DNA of 64,000 nucleotides from Herbaspirillum frisingense GSF30 (GTDB lineage: Bacteria > Pseudomonadota > Gammaproteobacteria > Burkholderiales > Burkholderiaceae_D): contig NZ_AEEC02000004.1 of assembly GCF_000300975.2 (NCBI RefSeq), positions 1 to 64,000 on the forward strand, in the 5' to 3' direction. A program made the position numbers and the translations under genes. Below the pieces are notes generated by a model, which saw only the letters and a program-made list of their open reading frames with translations, was not told the DNA's origin and did not search any database. Shown piece by piece: positions 1-8,481 of this stretch (its first letter is position 1; each line of letters starts with the position of its first letter).

Positions 1-183
1 CGGCAAAAACACGCACCCATCCCACCCGGCTGCATACAACGCCACAGGCCGCTTTTATTAGCATTGCGCTCCTGCTCTCAATAGGCTGACCTCGATTCGA
101 GTGCAAGTGACGCTTAAGTCTGTTGCCCACAGGATCGGCCCGGACAAAGCTCCCAGCCGATACACCCCCTTCAATTGGATATC

Positions 184-363
184 TTATCCACTGCCTGTCG
201 CGCCCACAGACCGACGCATCGATTGCACGACATCAAGTTGAAAACTTAGTATTTGGGGAACAAGCAAGGCGCAAAGGAGCGTCCAGTGTGGCCTCGATAA
301 TTCGTTAACTTAGTTTATGCACAGGGCAGCCTTCAAGTTTGCGCAGGACTTATCTTATCCACA
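184..363 (+). promoter_or_regulatory. cluster of three DnaA-box-like 9-mers
   Basis: TTATCCACT lies at 184-192, TTATGCACA at 315-323 and TTATCCACA at 355-363, all in the same orientation. The last two match the consensus TTATNCACA exactly and lie 40 bp apart. Established knowledge: DnaA boxes cluster at origins, in DnaA-titrating sites and in DnaA-regulated promoters. No dnaA, dnaN, parA or rpmH gene is visible nearby, so an origin is not demonstrated. Confidence 0.4.
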
Positions 364-482
364 GCGCCTAAACACTCCCTCGACGTCCATGGCTGATGGC
401 TTGCTCGAGCAACATCCGGCCGAGCATTGAGTGACTGTAATGACCTCACCCACGCACCCAACCCTCGCAACCACTAGACAAT

Positions 483-508
483 AAAAAAGCCGGCAATGCC
501 GGCTTTTT
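483..508 (-). terminator. intrinsic terminator of the pagL-like gene
   Basis: A GCCGGC stem (489-494 and 498-503) has a 3-base loop and is flanked by A and T runs. Read on the minus strand it ends in six T residues. It lies 25 bp past the stop of the gene at 533-1087. Confidence 0.9.
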
Positions 509-532
509 CAATGAAGCAGTGCTGATGCAGTA

Positions 533-1087
533 TCAGAACTTGTAAGCGACACGTGCCACAGCGAAGTTCACGCCGCCGTTGGGCTGCTTGATGCCACCGT
601 TGGAGAAGTGCTGCAGGCGGATGCCCAGGTCCAGGCCATTGCTGAACACATAGCCGGCACCGACGTGGTCGCCGAACTGGAAAGCGGTGGACAGGACCTT
701 GTCGTTATTGCGATACAGCTTGGAGAACAGGTGCACGCCGATACCTGCTTCGCCGTAGAAACCCTTGCCATCATCACGCTGGAAGCGCAGCACCGGGGTC
801 AGGCCCAGGTCGACCAGATTGCCGCTGTCGTTGGTGTTGTTGTAGTGGTTCATGCGCCAGTTGGCCAGCGACAGATCCCAGTAGCCACCGATATGGGTGC
901 CGTTCGATTGCCAGAAATTCCAGTTCGGGCCCCAGTTGAACTGTGCGCCCAGGCGCACCAGTTGCGTGTTGTTGCCGGTACCGTATTCAACCGACACGCC
1001 GTCGATGGCGTAGCTCGGGGACTGGATGGCGAAAGCGGCGACGCCGGCAAATGCGATCTTGGCAACCAGGCTCTTCAGTTTAGTCAT
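533..1087 (-). CDS. PagL-like lipid A 3-O-deacylase (acyloxyacyl hydrolase family)
   Basis: This 184-residue protein has a signal peptide (about residues 1-27, ending SYA) and a C-terminal Phe preceded by alternating residues, as in outer-membrane beta-barrels. The family removes the 3-O-linked acyl chain from lipid A at the outer membrane. The family motif is clear near the C-terminus: HFSN followed by KQPN. These give the catalytic His and the Ser two residues later. The residue 14 after the His, Glu in Pseudomonas aeruginosa PagL as I remember it, is Asn here. Fold assignment is firm; activity is less certain. It is monocistronic, with its own terminator at 483-508 and about 157 bp of upstream sequence. 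Confidence 0.85.
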   Translation of the reverse strand: MTKLKSLVAKIAFAGVAAFAIQSPSYAIDGVSVEYGTGNNTQLVRLGAQFNWGPNWNFWQSNGTHIGGYWDLSLANWRMNHYNNTNDSGNLVDLGLTPVLRFQRDDGKGFYGEAGIGVHLFSKLYRNNDKVLSTAFQFGDHVGAGYVFSNGLDLGIRLQHFSNGGIKQPNGGVNFAVARVAYKF

Positions 1088-1244
1088 GGATATTCTTTCA
1101 GCGCGTAAATAGTTTTGAAGGTTCTTTGCGAGGATTCAGCGCAGACCGTGCAGTCCGCGATAACGCGCTATTCTCTCATAATCATCACAAAAGCATACTC
1201 GTGTGTCTGTTTTTGGCGCCTCTACGCCACATCCGCGCGCGGCC

Positions 1245-2159
1245 TCAGGGGCGATAGCTGTATTCCAGCCGTCCCGGCACGGCAACCCGGATCGCCAGCA
1301 CGTGGCCGGAGAACGGGTACTGCGCCAGCTCTGCCTCGCTACGCCCATTGCGCCCGGTGGTAATGAACAGCGTGCGCAGATCAGGGCCGCCCAGGGCCAC
1401 CATGGTCGGGCAACGTGCGGGCAGGCGAATTTCCTGCAATATCTCGCCCTGCGGCGACAGCCTCAATACCCGTCCGCCCTCGAACATCGCGCACCAGTAC
1501 GCTCCTTCGCTATCCACTGCAGCGCCGTCCGGACGGCCGCCGTAATCGGGCACGGTCTTGTCGCTGTCGAACTGGCGAAGCAGGCGGCAGTTGCTGGTCT
1601 GCCCGGTGGCCAGGTCGTAGTCGTAGACATTGATCCGATGCGCCGGCGTGTTGGAGTGATACATCAGGCGTTGGTCCGGACTGAAAGCCACGCCATTGGA
1701 CGTCGTCACGGCATGATGGGCATCGCGCAGGGCGTTGCGTTCGAAACAGTAGAGCGTGCCGGCCTCCCGATCGCGGGGCTCGTAAATCGTCCCGCACCAG
1801 AAACGACCAGCTGCGTCACAGCGACCATCGTTGAAGCGAATCCGACCGGTGTCATACGGAGCAGCCAGCATGGCCAACAAGGCGCCATTGCCGGTATTGA
1901 GATGAAACATGCCAGTACGCAGAGCCACCACCAGGCCGCCCTGAGCGTGTTTGACGATGCTGCCGGGTTCTTCCGGCATGTCCCAGCGCTGGTGTTGCTG
2001 GGTATCGAGCACCAGTCGGTGAACCGACTTGCCAGGGATATCGATCCAGTACAGCGCACCTTCCTCCGCATGCCATAAGGGCGATTCTCCCAGCAACATG
2101 GGCTCGGGTGAAATCGCGGTAATGCTGTCGGCAGAGAAATTGAAGGGCACTGGAGGCAT
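1245..2159 (-). CDS. SMP-30/gluconolactonase family sugar lactonase
   Basis: This 304-residue protein matches the SMP-30/gluconolactonase/LRE beta-propeller family, cytoplasmic metal-dependent hydrolases that open sugar lactones to sugar acids. The metal-binding residues are in the expected order: Glu in GESPLW near residue 25, Asn in RFNDGRCD, Asn in TSNGVAFSPD and Asp in RPDGAAVD. It is the last gene of the minus-strand sugar-acid cluster, 218 bp after the SDR gene with a hairpin in between. The natural lactone is not shown by the sequence; an aldono-lactone feeding the neighbouring dehydratase is the likely substrate. The ATG at 2159 lacks a good Shine-Dalgarno, and a start at the internal Met 21 is possible. 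Confidence 0.85.
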   Translation of the reverse strand: MPPVPFNFSADSITAISPEPMLLGESPLWHAEEGALYWIDIPGKSVHRLVLDTQQHQRWDMPEEPGSIVKHAQGGLVVALRTGMFHLNTGNGALLAMLAAPYDTGRIRFNDGRCDAAGRFWCGTIYEPRDREAGTLYCFERNALRDAHHAVTTSNGVAFSPDQRLMYHSNTPAHRINVYDYDLATGQTSNCRLLRQFDSDKTVPDYGGRPDGAAVDSEGAYWCAMFEGGRVLRLSPQGEILQEIRLPARCPTMVALGGPDLRTLFITTGRNGRSEAELAQYPFSGHVLAIRVAVPGRLEYSYRP

Positions 2160-2321
2160 GGGCGTACTAGTTCACAGGAATAAGGGAGGCCTCATTATGC
2201 CCCTGTGCTGCGGTTTGATAAACCTGATCAGCAAACCTCCTCTGTCACTCGCCCTGGAAAGCAGAACGGCATGCTTTACGCATGCCGCTATCCATTCGCC
2301 GTCCGTTGCCCGCCAATGGCA

Positions 2322-2357
2322 CCGGGGGTCTGAAGAAAAAGTACTTCAGGCCCCCGG
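2322..2357 (-). terminator. terminator-like hairpin between SDR and lactonase genes
   Basis: A 14-bp stem (2322-2335 with 2344-2357, one G-U type mismatch) has an 8-base loop and lies 20 bp downstream of the SDR stop. No T run follows on the minus strand, so it may instead stabilise or process the mRNA between the two genes. Confidence 0.45.
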
Positions 2358-2377
2358 CCTCATTTATCGCGAGTGAA

Positions 2378-3142
2378 TCAGTTGGACCAGCCACCATCTA
2401 TCATGTGGATCGAGCCGGTCGTGAAATTGGACTCATCCGAGGCCAGGTACAAGGCCAGCGCCGCCACTTCCTCCGCCTTGCCGATACGTCCCATGGGCTG
2501 ACGTGCCACGAAGGCTGCGCGTACCTCGTCCTCGCTCTTGCCGGTCTCCTTGGCCTGCGTGCTGATACGCTGGTTCAGGGAGGGCGATTCGATGGTGCCT
2601 GGGCAGATCGCGTTGCAGCGCACGCCCTGTGCGACGAAGTCCGCCGCGACCGATTTCGTCAGACCGACGACGGCTGCCTTGGATGCGCCATAGGCGAAGC
2701 GGTTGGCAACACCCTTCACGCTCGATGCCGCCGAGGCGATGTTGACGATCGAGCCTGCCTTCTTGGCCAGCATTCCCGGCAGCACCGCGCGGATGGTGTG
2801 GAACATGGCCTTGGCATTGAGGTTGAAGGAAAAATCCCAGGCCTTGTCGTCGCATTCCAGGATATTGCCCGCTGCCACATAGCCGGCGCAGTTGAACAGT
2901 ACGTCGATGGTGCCGACTTCGGCCACCAGTGCCTTGATGGCGGCATCATCGGTCACGTCCAGAATGCGCGTCTCCACGCCGGCGATACCGTTGAGTGCAT
3001 CGAGGTGCTGCTTGCTGATGTCGGTGGCGATCACGCGTGCTCCCTCGCGGGCGAACAGCTCGGTGGAAGCGCGGCCGATGCCTTGCGCAGCGGCGGTGAT
3101 GAGGACGGTCTTGCCGGCGAGGCGGCCAGTGGATGCGGACAT
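2378..3142 (-). CDS. SDR-family dehydrogenase, probable 2-keto-3-deoxy-sugar-acid 4-dehydrogenase
   Basis: This 254-residue classical short-chain dehydrogenase has a TAAAQGIG cofactor motif near residues 16-23, an NCAG motif, and a catalytic Ser with YGASK near residues 150-160. The C-terminal MIDGGW is typical of the class. The family oxidises hydroxyl groups with NAD(P). A homologous gene in a similar Herbaspirillum huttiense cluster has been reported as a 2-keto-3-deoxy-pentonate/fuconate 4-dehydrogenase; I recall this and did not search. That reaction gives a 2,4-diketo acid, which an FAH-family hydrolase could cleave. It lies 16 bp downstream of the XylX-like gene and has AAAGGAAC ahead of the start, so the two are co-transcribed. 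Confidence 0.8.
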   Translation of the reverse strand: MSASTGRLAGKTVLITAAAQGIGRASTELFAREGARVIATDISKQHLDALNGIAGVETRILDVTDDAAIKALVAEVGTIDVLFNCAGYVAAGNILECDDKAWDFSFNLNAKAMFHTIRAVLPGMLAKKAGSIVNIASAASSVKGVANRFAYGASKAAVVGLTKSVAADFVAQGVRCNAICPGTIESPSLNQRISTQAKETGKSEDEVRAAFVARQPMGRIGKAEEVAALALYLASDESNFTTGSIHMIDGGWSN

Positions 3143-3158
3143 GCTTGTTCCTTTGCGT

Positions 3159-4334
3159 TTAAATGAGTTTGCGATTGGCCAGGTTCTTGAACAACGCCGT
3201 CAGGCCGAAGGTCCACGGTGCGGTCTGGTCGCTGAAGTTGACCGTGTTCACCAGCGCGCCCAACGTGGGGGTCGAGATCGTCACGATGTCGGCGACCTGG
3301 TGGGTAAAGCCCTGACCGGGACCGAAGCGATCCTGGGTCGGCGCGAACATGGTCCCCAGGAACAGCACCAGGCCATCCGGATACTGGTGATTGGGGCCGA
3401 TCGCATGTTCCACCAGCTGCAGCGGATCACGGCTGATCATGGACATCGAACTGCTGCCCTTGAGCGTAAAGCCTTCGGTACCATCGACACGCATTGTAAG
3501 TTCGGCGCGACGCACATCGTCAATTGAAAAGTTTGCGTCGAACAGACGAATGAAAGGCCCCACCGCGCAGGACGCATTGTTGTCCTTGGCCTTGCCCAGC
3601 AGCAGGGCGCTGCGGCCCTCGAAATCGCGCAGGTTGACGTCGTTGCCCAGGGTCGCACCCACCACCTTGCCACGGCTGTTGATGGCCAGCACGATTTCCG
3701 GTTCCGGATTGTTCCAGGCCGATTTCGGGTGGATACCGACTTCGTCGCCCAGCCCCACCGAGGACATCGGCTGGGCCTTGGTGAAGATCTCCGCATCCGG
3801 ACCGATGCCCACTTCCAGGTATTGTGACCACACGCCTTGCTCCAGCAGCACTTCCTTCAGGCGTGCCGCTTCGGGCGAGCCCGGTACGACGCTGGAGAGG
3901 TTGTCTCCGATCACCGCCGTGATGGCCTTGCGCACCGACTCTGCCTTGCCGGCGTCGCCGCGTGCCTGTTCTTCGATCACCCGCTCCAGCATGCTGGCCA
4001 CGAAGGTCACGCCGCTGGCCTTGACGGCCTGCAGATCGATGGGTGCCAGCAACCACGGGCGAGATGTATCGCGGCGACCTGCATCGGCATTGTCCAGCAG
4101 TTCCTGCAAGCTGGCGATGCGGGTCATGTTGCTGGCGGCGCGCACGGCCGCAGCAGGATCGTCCAGCTCCAGCAGTTCGCTGGAGGTGGCCGCAATCAGG
4201 GTCAGGTCATAGGCGCCTTCGGCGTCGATCTTCACCAGCACCGGGCCGACGCCCGGTTGCCAGACGCGGCCGATCAGCGTGGCCTGGGCGTGGTCTTCAG
4301 GCAGGTGTGCCTGGAGCGAAAAGGTATGTGCCAT
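3159..4334 (-). CDS. XylX-like fumarylacetoacetate hydrolase family enzyme
   Basis: This 391-residue protein has an N-terminal domain (about 1-130) and a C-terminal FAH domain. Blocks such as LERVIEEQARGDAG, NDVNLRDFEGRSALLL, AKDNNASCAVGPF and LFLGTMFAP are very close to what I recall of Caulobacter XylX, 2-keto-3-deoxy-D-xylonate dehydratase. That enzyme forms 2-oxoglutarate semialdehyde. Members of the family are cytoplasmic and need a divalent metal. A hydrolase acting on a 2,4-diketo-3-deoxy acid is the main alternative, given the SDR next door. The start has AAGGAAAC at good spacing. The 250-bp gap upstream could hold a promoter. Confidence 0.8.
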   Translation of the reverse strand: MAHTFSLQAHLPEDHAQATLIGRVWQPGVGPVLVKIDAEGAYDLTLIAATSSELLELDDPAAAVRAASNMTRIASLQELLDNADAGRRDTSRPWLLAPIDLQAVKASGVTFVASMLERVIEEQARGDAGKAESVRKAITAVIGDNLSSVVPGSPEAARLKEVLLEQGVWSQYLEVGIGPDAEIFTKAQPMSSVGLGDEVGIHPKSAWNNPEPEIVLAINSRGKVVGATLGNDVNLRDFEGRSALLLGKAKDNNASCAVGPFIRLFDANFSIDDVRRAELTMRVDGTEGFTLKGSSSMSMISRDPLQLVEHAIGPNHQYPDGLVLFLGTMFAPTQDRFGPGQGFTHQVADIVTISTPTLGALVNTVNFSDQTAPWTFGLTALFKNLANRKLI

Positions 4335-4426
4335 GTTCTTGTTTCCTTATGTTGGAGGCTGGCCCGGACTACACGGGAAGCGGGTCTGCCGGGATGTCAT
4401 GTACTGCAAGGGGGAGTAGACCAACC

Positions 4427-4453
4427 GCGCTCACTGCGCTCACTGCGTTTACC
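4427..4453. repeat. short tandem 9-mer repeat upstream of the XylX-like gene
   Basis: GCGCTCACT occurs twice head to tail (4427-4435 and 4436-4444), followed by a diverged third unit, GCGTTTACC (4445-4453). It sits about 95 bp upstream of the minus-strand start at 4334. It could be a regulatory site or slippage; nothing else supports a role. Confidence 0.35.
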
Positions 4454-4512
4454 GCGGGCGAAGCATCCTCGCCATGAATTTCCCCGGGGGGAAAGGATGC
4501 TTGGCCTGCAGT

Positions 4513-4544
4513 CCGCCTCACCCTGTCCTGCCCGGGTGAGGCGG
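4513..4544 (-). terminator. hairpin 3' of the dehydratase gene
   Basis: A perfect 11-bp stem (4513-4523 with 4534-4544) has a 10-base loop and lies 42 bp past the dehydratase stop. No T run follows. It may act as an mRNA-stabilising hairpin or a weak terminator inside the cluster. Confidence 0.45.
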
Positions 4545-4585
4545 ATAAGCCTAATCCGGCCGGGGCCGGACCAGGATGATCTGCA

Positions 4586-6121
4586 TCAGGTATAGACGCC
4601 GATGTGCCAGGGCACGAACTCGTCCTGACCATAGCCATGCAGCTCGCTCTTGGTCTTCTTGCCGGACGCGGTATCGAGGATCATCTGGAAGAAGCGTTCC
4701 CCGATCTCCTGTGGCGTCACGTTGCCGTCGGCGATCTCGCCGCAGTTGATGTCCATGTCTTCTTCCTGGCGTTGCCACAGCGCCGTGTTGGTCGCCAGCT
4801 TCAGCGACGGCGATGGTGCGCAGCCATAGGCCGAACCACGGCCGGTAGTGAAGCAGATCATGTTGGCGCCGCCGGCGACCTGGCCGGTGGCCGAGATCGG
4901 GTCGTAGCCCGGGGTATCCATGAAGACGAAGCCCTTGGCGGTCACGGTCTCGGCGTACTTGTAGACATCCACCAGATTGGTGGTGCCACCCTTGGCCACC
5001 GCACCCAGCGATTTCTCCAGAATGGTGGTCAAGCCGCCCGCCTTGTTGCCGGCCGAGGGATTATTGTTCATCTCGGCATCGTTCTTGGCGCAATATTCTT
5101 CCCACCAGGCGATGCGCGCCAGCAGCTTCTCGCCCACCTCGGAAGACACCGCGCGACGCGTGAGCAGGTGTTCGGCGCCATAGATTTCAGGTGTCTCGGA
5201 CAGAATCGCCGTGCCGCCGTGTTTCACCAGCAGGTCAACCGCCGCGCCCAGCGCCGGGTTGGCGGTGATGCCCGAGTAGCCATCCGAACCACCGCACTGC
5301 AGGCCCAGCGTCAGGTGCTTGGCTGGCACCGGCTCGCGCTTGATGTCATTGGCCTTGGGCAGCATCTTCTTGATCTTCTCGATCCCCAGCGCCACCGTCT
5401 TGGCGGTGCCGCCAGTGCTCTGGATGGTGAAGGTATGGAAGTATTCCCCTTCCTTCAGGTTGTGGCTGTCCATCAGGCCGGAAATCTGGTTGGTCTCGCA
5501 CCCCAGCCCGACCACCAGCACGGCGGCGAAGTTGGGATGGGTGGCGTAGCCCGCCAGGGTACGGCGCAGGATCTGCAACGGTTCGCCTTGCGAATCCACC
5601 GCGCAGCCCAGACCGTGTGTCAGGGCGACCACGCCGTCGATATTGGGATAGTCGGCCAGCACTTCCGGGTGGATGTCGCGACGGAAGTAGTCGGCAATGG
5701 CGCGCGCGGCCGTGGCCGAGCAGTTCACTGAAGTCAGCACACCGATGTAGTTGCGCGTGGCCACGCGGCCGTCCGGGCGCACGATGCCCATGAAGGTGGC
5801 CGGCTGTGCCACGAAATCGACCGGCTTCACGTCCGCGCCAAAATGGTGTTCACGCGAAAACTCGGCCATGGCCAGGTTATGCGTATGCACGTGCTGACCC
5901 GGCGCGATGGCCTGGCTGGCCGTGCCAATGATCTGACCGTAGCGCTTGACCGGCTCGCCCACGGCAATGGCGCGGGTGGCCATCTTGTGACCGGCGGGAA
6001 TCAGACCCTGGACCTTGAGGCCGCCTTCTTCCTGCAACACAGTGCCGGAGATGAGCTGCTGGCGGGCAATGACGACATCATCGACAGGATTGAGTCGGAT
6101 GACGGGAGAGGTAGCTTTCAT
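4586..6121 (-). CDS. UxaA-type altronate/galactarate/arabinonate dehydratase
   Basis: This 511-residue protein combines an N-terminal SAF domain (about 1-95) with the C-terminal UxaA dehydratase domain (motifs GVLTSVNCSATAA, THGLGC, CGGSDGYSGITANPALG). The family dehydrates sugar acids such as D-altronate or galactarate to 2-keto-3-deoxy acids, using Fe2+ or Mn2+. In a comparable H. huttiense cluster a dehydratase unlike the classical sugar-acid dehydratases acts on D-arabinonate; this is from memory. The start at 6121 (MKATSPVIR) is preferred to an upstream in-frame Met at 6202, because homologous sequence begins there. It lies 96 bp after the transporter binding-protein gene. Confidence 0.85.
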   Translation of the reverse strand: MKATSPVIRLNPVDDVVIARQQLISGTVLQEEGGLKVQGLIPAGHKMATRAIAVGEPVKRYGQIIGTASQAIAPGQHVHTHNLAMAEFSREHHFGADVKPVDFVAQPATFMGIVRPDGRVATRNYIGVLTSVNCSATAARAIADYFRRDIHPEVLADYPNIDGVVALTHGLGCAVDSQGEPLQILRRTLAGYATHPNFAAVLVVGLGCETNQISGLMDSHNLKEGEYFHTFTIQSTGGTAKTVALGIEKIKKMLPKANDIKREPVPAKHLTLGLQCGGSDGYSGITANPALGAAVDLLVKHGGTAILSETPEIYGAEHLLTRRAVSSEVGEKLLARIAWWEEYCAKNDAEMNNNPSAGNKAGGLTTILEKSLGAVAKGGTTNLVDVYKYAETVTAKGFVFMDTPGYDPISATGQVAGGANMICFTTGRGSAYGCAPSPSLKLATNTALWQRQEEDMDINCGEIADGNVTPQEIGERFFQMILDTASGKKTKSELHGYGQDEFVPWHIGVYT

Positions 6122-6217
6122 GTTGATCTCGGTGAGAACGTGGATGCTGCGGGCTGGCCGCGGAAGCGGCGGGCGCATGCGCTGCTCCTGGGAGCAGGGC
6201 ATGCCGGAAATGCGGAC

Positions 6218-7024
6218 TTACTTGGGCGCGAACTGTGCCAGGTCAGGCATGGGGCTGCCGACCCATTGCTGATAGATGGCGGGCAGCTTGCCATTCTTCA
6301 GATTGGCGGTGATCCATTCGTTGAGCCACTTTTCCAGTGCCGGTTCACCCTTGCGCAGGCCGATGGCATAGGGGATGTCCTTGATGGCGAACTTGGTTTC
6401 CAGGTTCTTGGACGGGTTCTGCTTGGCGATGGCCGAGGCCAGCGAGTTCGGCGTGCACAGGGCATCGACCTGACCGGAGATGATGGCCGCGGTCACGGTG
6501 GCATCGTCGTCAAAGCGCACGATGTTGGTTCCCTTGGGGGCGAGCGGGGTCAGCAGCGAATCCTGCATGTTGCCGCGGACCACGGCCACGCGCTTGCCGA
6601 CCAGGTCGTTGAGGCTCTTGATGTTCTCACCCTTGGGCGCGGCCACCACGAACTGCGAGGCGCCATACGGCTGGGTGAAGGCCACCACCTTCTGGCGTTC
6701 CGGTGTGATCGAGAAGGACGAGATCACCATGTCGGCCTTGCCGGTCATCAGGAAGGGGATGCGGTTGGGGCCGGTGACCTGCACGATCTCCAGCTCCACG
6801 CCCATGTCCTTGGCCAGCAGGCGCGCGGTTTCCACGTCCGAGCCCTGCGGCTCCAGCTTGGCATTGGTCATCCCGAACGGCGGCGCACCCAGGTCGATCG
6901 CGATCAGCACCTTCTTGCGTGCCTTGATATCGGCCAGCGCGTCGGCGTGGGCGGCCTGCGCGAAGCAAGCCAGGCCCAGCACGACGGCGGCAGCCTTCTT
7001 GGTGAAATTGAGCAGATTCTTCAT
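6218..7024 (-). CDS. ABC transporter substrate-binding protein, family 3 (polar amino acid type)
   Basis: This 268-residue protein has a clear signal peptide (charged start, hydrophobic core, cleavage after HA near residue 27) and a periplasmic solute-binding domain of the GlnH/HisJ type. Landmarks include PPFG, VEIVQVTGPNRIPFL, ADMVISSFSITPER and the end WVGSPMPDL. It delivers the ligand to the membrane components encoded just upstream. Membership of a sugar-acid cluster suggests the ligand may be a sugar acid or other carboxylate rather than an amino acid; this is inference. Confidence 0.88.
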   Translation of the reverse strand: MKNLLNFTKKAAAVVLGLACFAQAAHADALADIKARKKVLIAIDLGAPPFGMTNAKLEPQGSDVETARLLAKDMGVELEIVQVTGPNRIPFLMTGKADMVISSFSITPERQKVVAFTQPYGASQFVVAAPKGENIKSLNDLVGKRVAVVRGNMQDSLLTPLAPKGTNIVRFDDDATVTAAIISGQVDALCTPNSLASAIAKQNPSKNLETKFAIKDIPYAIGLRKGEPALEKWLNEWITANLKNGKLPAIYQQWVGSPMPDLAQFAPK

Positions 7025-7103
7025 TGCGGTCTCCTGAGTGGTTTATTTGATACTGCCTGAGAAAAACAAATTCTGTGCGACAAAGTCTGTGCGCTCCGAA
7101 AAC

Positions 7104-7838
7104 TCAGAGATCGCTGGACACGAACTTCTGCAACTCGGCCGTCTTCGGATTGCTGAACAGCTCATCCGGCGGGCCGACCTCCCACACCTGGCCCTGGTGC
7201 ATGAAGACCAGCACGTCGGCCAGCTTGCGGGCAAAGGCCATCTCGTGCGTGACCAACACCATGGTCATGCCGCCACGGGCCAGGTCTTCCATCACCTTCA
7301 GCACTTCGGCCGTCAGTTCCGGGTCCAGCGCCGAGGTCACTTCATCGAAGAGCATCAGTTCCGGCGCCATCGCCAGCGAGCGTGCGATGGCCACGCGCTG
7401 CGCCTGGCCGCCGGAGAGCTGTTCGGGATAGGCTTCCTTCTTGTTTTCCAGTCCCACCAGCTGCAGCACCTTGTGGGCGATCTTCCTGGCTTCCTCGGTC
7501 GACATCTTCTTGATGGTGGTCAGCGCCAGCGTGATGTTGCGCTCCACCGTCAGATGCGGGAACAGGTTGTAGCTCTGGAAGACGATACCGACCTGCTTGC
7601 GCAGTTCGCGCAGGTTGAGGCGGTCGGGATGATGGATGTCATGGCCACAGACATTGATGTCGCCGGCATCCACCTTTTCCAGTCCGTTCAGGCAGCGCAG
7701 CAGGGTGCTCTTGCCCGATCCGCTCTTGCCGATGATGGCCACCATCTGTCCCTTTTGCACATCCAGCGAAACGCCGTTCAACACCTTGTTGGTACCGAAG
7801 CTCTTGTGCAGATCCTTGATCTTAACGATTGCTGACAT
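7104..7838 (-). CDS. ABC transporter ATP-binding protein (polar amino acid type)
   Basis: This 244-residue ATPase has Walker A GKSGSGKST near residue 36, the Q-loop in VFQSYNLFPH, the signature LSGGQAQRVAIARSL, and Walker B LMLFDEVTSALDPE followed by the His switch in VTHEM. The start overlaps the end of the permease gene at 7822-8472 by 17 bp, a sign of translational coupling. It energises import by the two permeases encoded at 7822-9165. Confidence 0.92.
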   Translation of the reverse strand: MSAIVKIKDLHKSFGTNKVLNGVSLDVQKGQMVAIIGKSGSGKSTLLRCLNGLEKVDAGDINVCGHDIHHPDRLNLRELRKQVGIVFQSYNLFPHLTVERNITLALTTIKKMSTEEARKIAHKVLQLVGLENKKEAYPEQLSGGQAQRVAIARSLAMAPELMLFDEVTSALDPELTAEVLKVMEDLARGGMTMVLVTHEMAFARKLADVLVFMHQGQVWEVGPPDELFSNPKTAELQKFVSSDL

Positions 7839-8472
7839 TCAATTTCCTTTCAAAGTGCTTGGACAGCGCCGACAGCGGGAAGCACAGGCAAAAATAGATG
7901 AGCGCGACGCAGCCGAAGACGGTGAACGGCTGGAAGGTCGAGTTGTTGATGATCTGGCCGGCACGGGACAGATCGACGAAGCCGATCACCGAGGCCAGCG
8001 AGGTGTTCTTCACGATCTGCACCATGAATCCCACCGTGGGCGGCGTGGCGATCTTGATGGCCTGCGGCAGGATCACCTTGGTCAATTGCTCGTAGCGGTT
8101 GAAGCCCAGGCATTCCGAGGCCTCCCATTGGGTCTTGGGTACCGCCTGGATGCAGCCGCGCCAGATTTCGCCCAGGAAGGCCGCGCAGTAGATCGCAAAA
8201 GAGATGCCGGCTGCTACCAACGGCGTCAGCTTGAAGCCGGCGATGGCCAGTCCGAAATAGGCCACGAACAGGATCACCAGCAGCGGAATGCCTTGCACCA
8301 CCTGGATATAGCCGCTGGCGATGTTGCGCAGCAGGCGGTTGGGGGAGACCCGCCACAGCGCGATCACGAACCCGGCCACACCGCCGAAGGCAAACGCCAC
8401 CAGCGACAGCACCACGGTCCAGACGGCCGCCTGCAGCAGGTATTCGACGTGCAGGAAACTAAAGGAATTCAT
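7822..8472 (-). CDS. amino-acid-type ABC transporter permease
   Basis: This 216-residue HisM/GltK-type inner-membrane permease has about five hydrophobic segments. The cytoplasmic loop that docks on the ATPase is visible as AFLGEIWRGCIQAVPKTQWEA (EAA-type loop) followed by LPQA. It pairs with the permease encoded at 8482-9165, 9 bp upstream, to form the channel. Confidence 0.9.
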   Translation of the reverse strand: MNSFSFLHVEYLLQAAVWTVVLSLVAFAFGGVAGFVIALWRVSPNRLLRNIASGYIQVVQGIPLLVILFVAYFGLAIAGFKLTPLVAAGISFAIYCAAFLGEIWRGCIQAVPKTQWEASECLGFNRYEQLTKVILPQAIKIATPPTVGFMVQIVKNTSLASVIGFVDLSRAGQIINNSTFQPFTVFGCVALIYFCLCFPLSALSKHFERKLNVSNR

Positions 8473-8481
8473 CGCCGCTCC

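Larger units (their letters stand above)
1..532. other. gene-free region with DnaA-box-like sites
   Basis: No convincing gene is present. The only forward open frame (123-308) has no ribosome binding site and an unremarkable composition. The stretch is somewhat richer in A and T than the surrounding genes. It holds three same-strand matches to the DnaA box TTATNCACA: 184-192 (TTATCCACT, one mismatch), 315-323 (TTATGCACA) and 355-363 (TTATCCACA). A terminator for the leftward gene sits at 483-508. The left edge is cut by the window, so the neighbouring gene is unknown. Confidence 0.6.

Noticed and set aside
123-308. 61-codon forward frame in the left gene-free region
   Set aside because: It has no ribosome binding site, no similarity I recognise, and it contains the first DnaA-like site.
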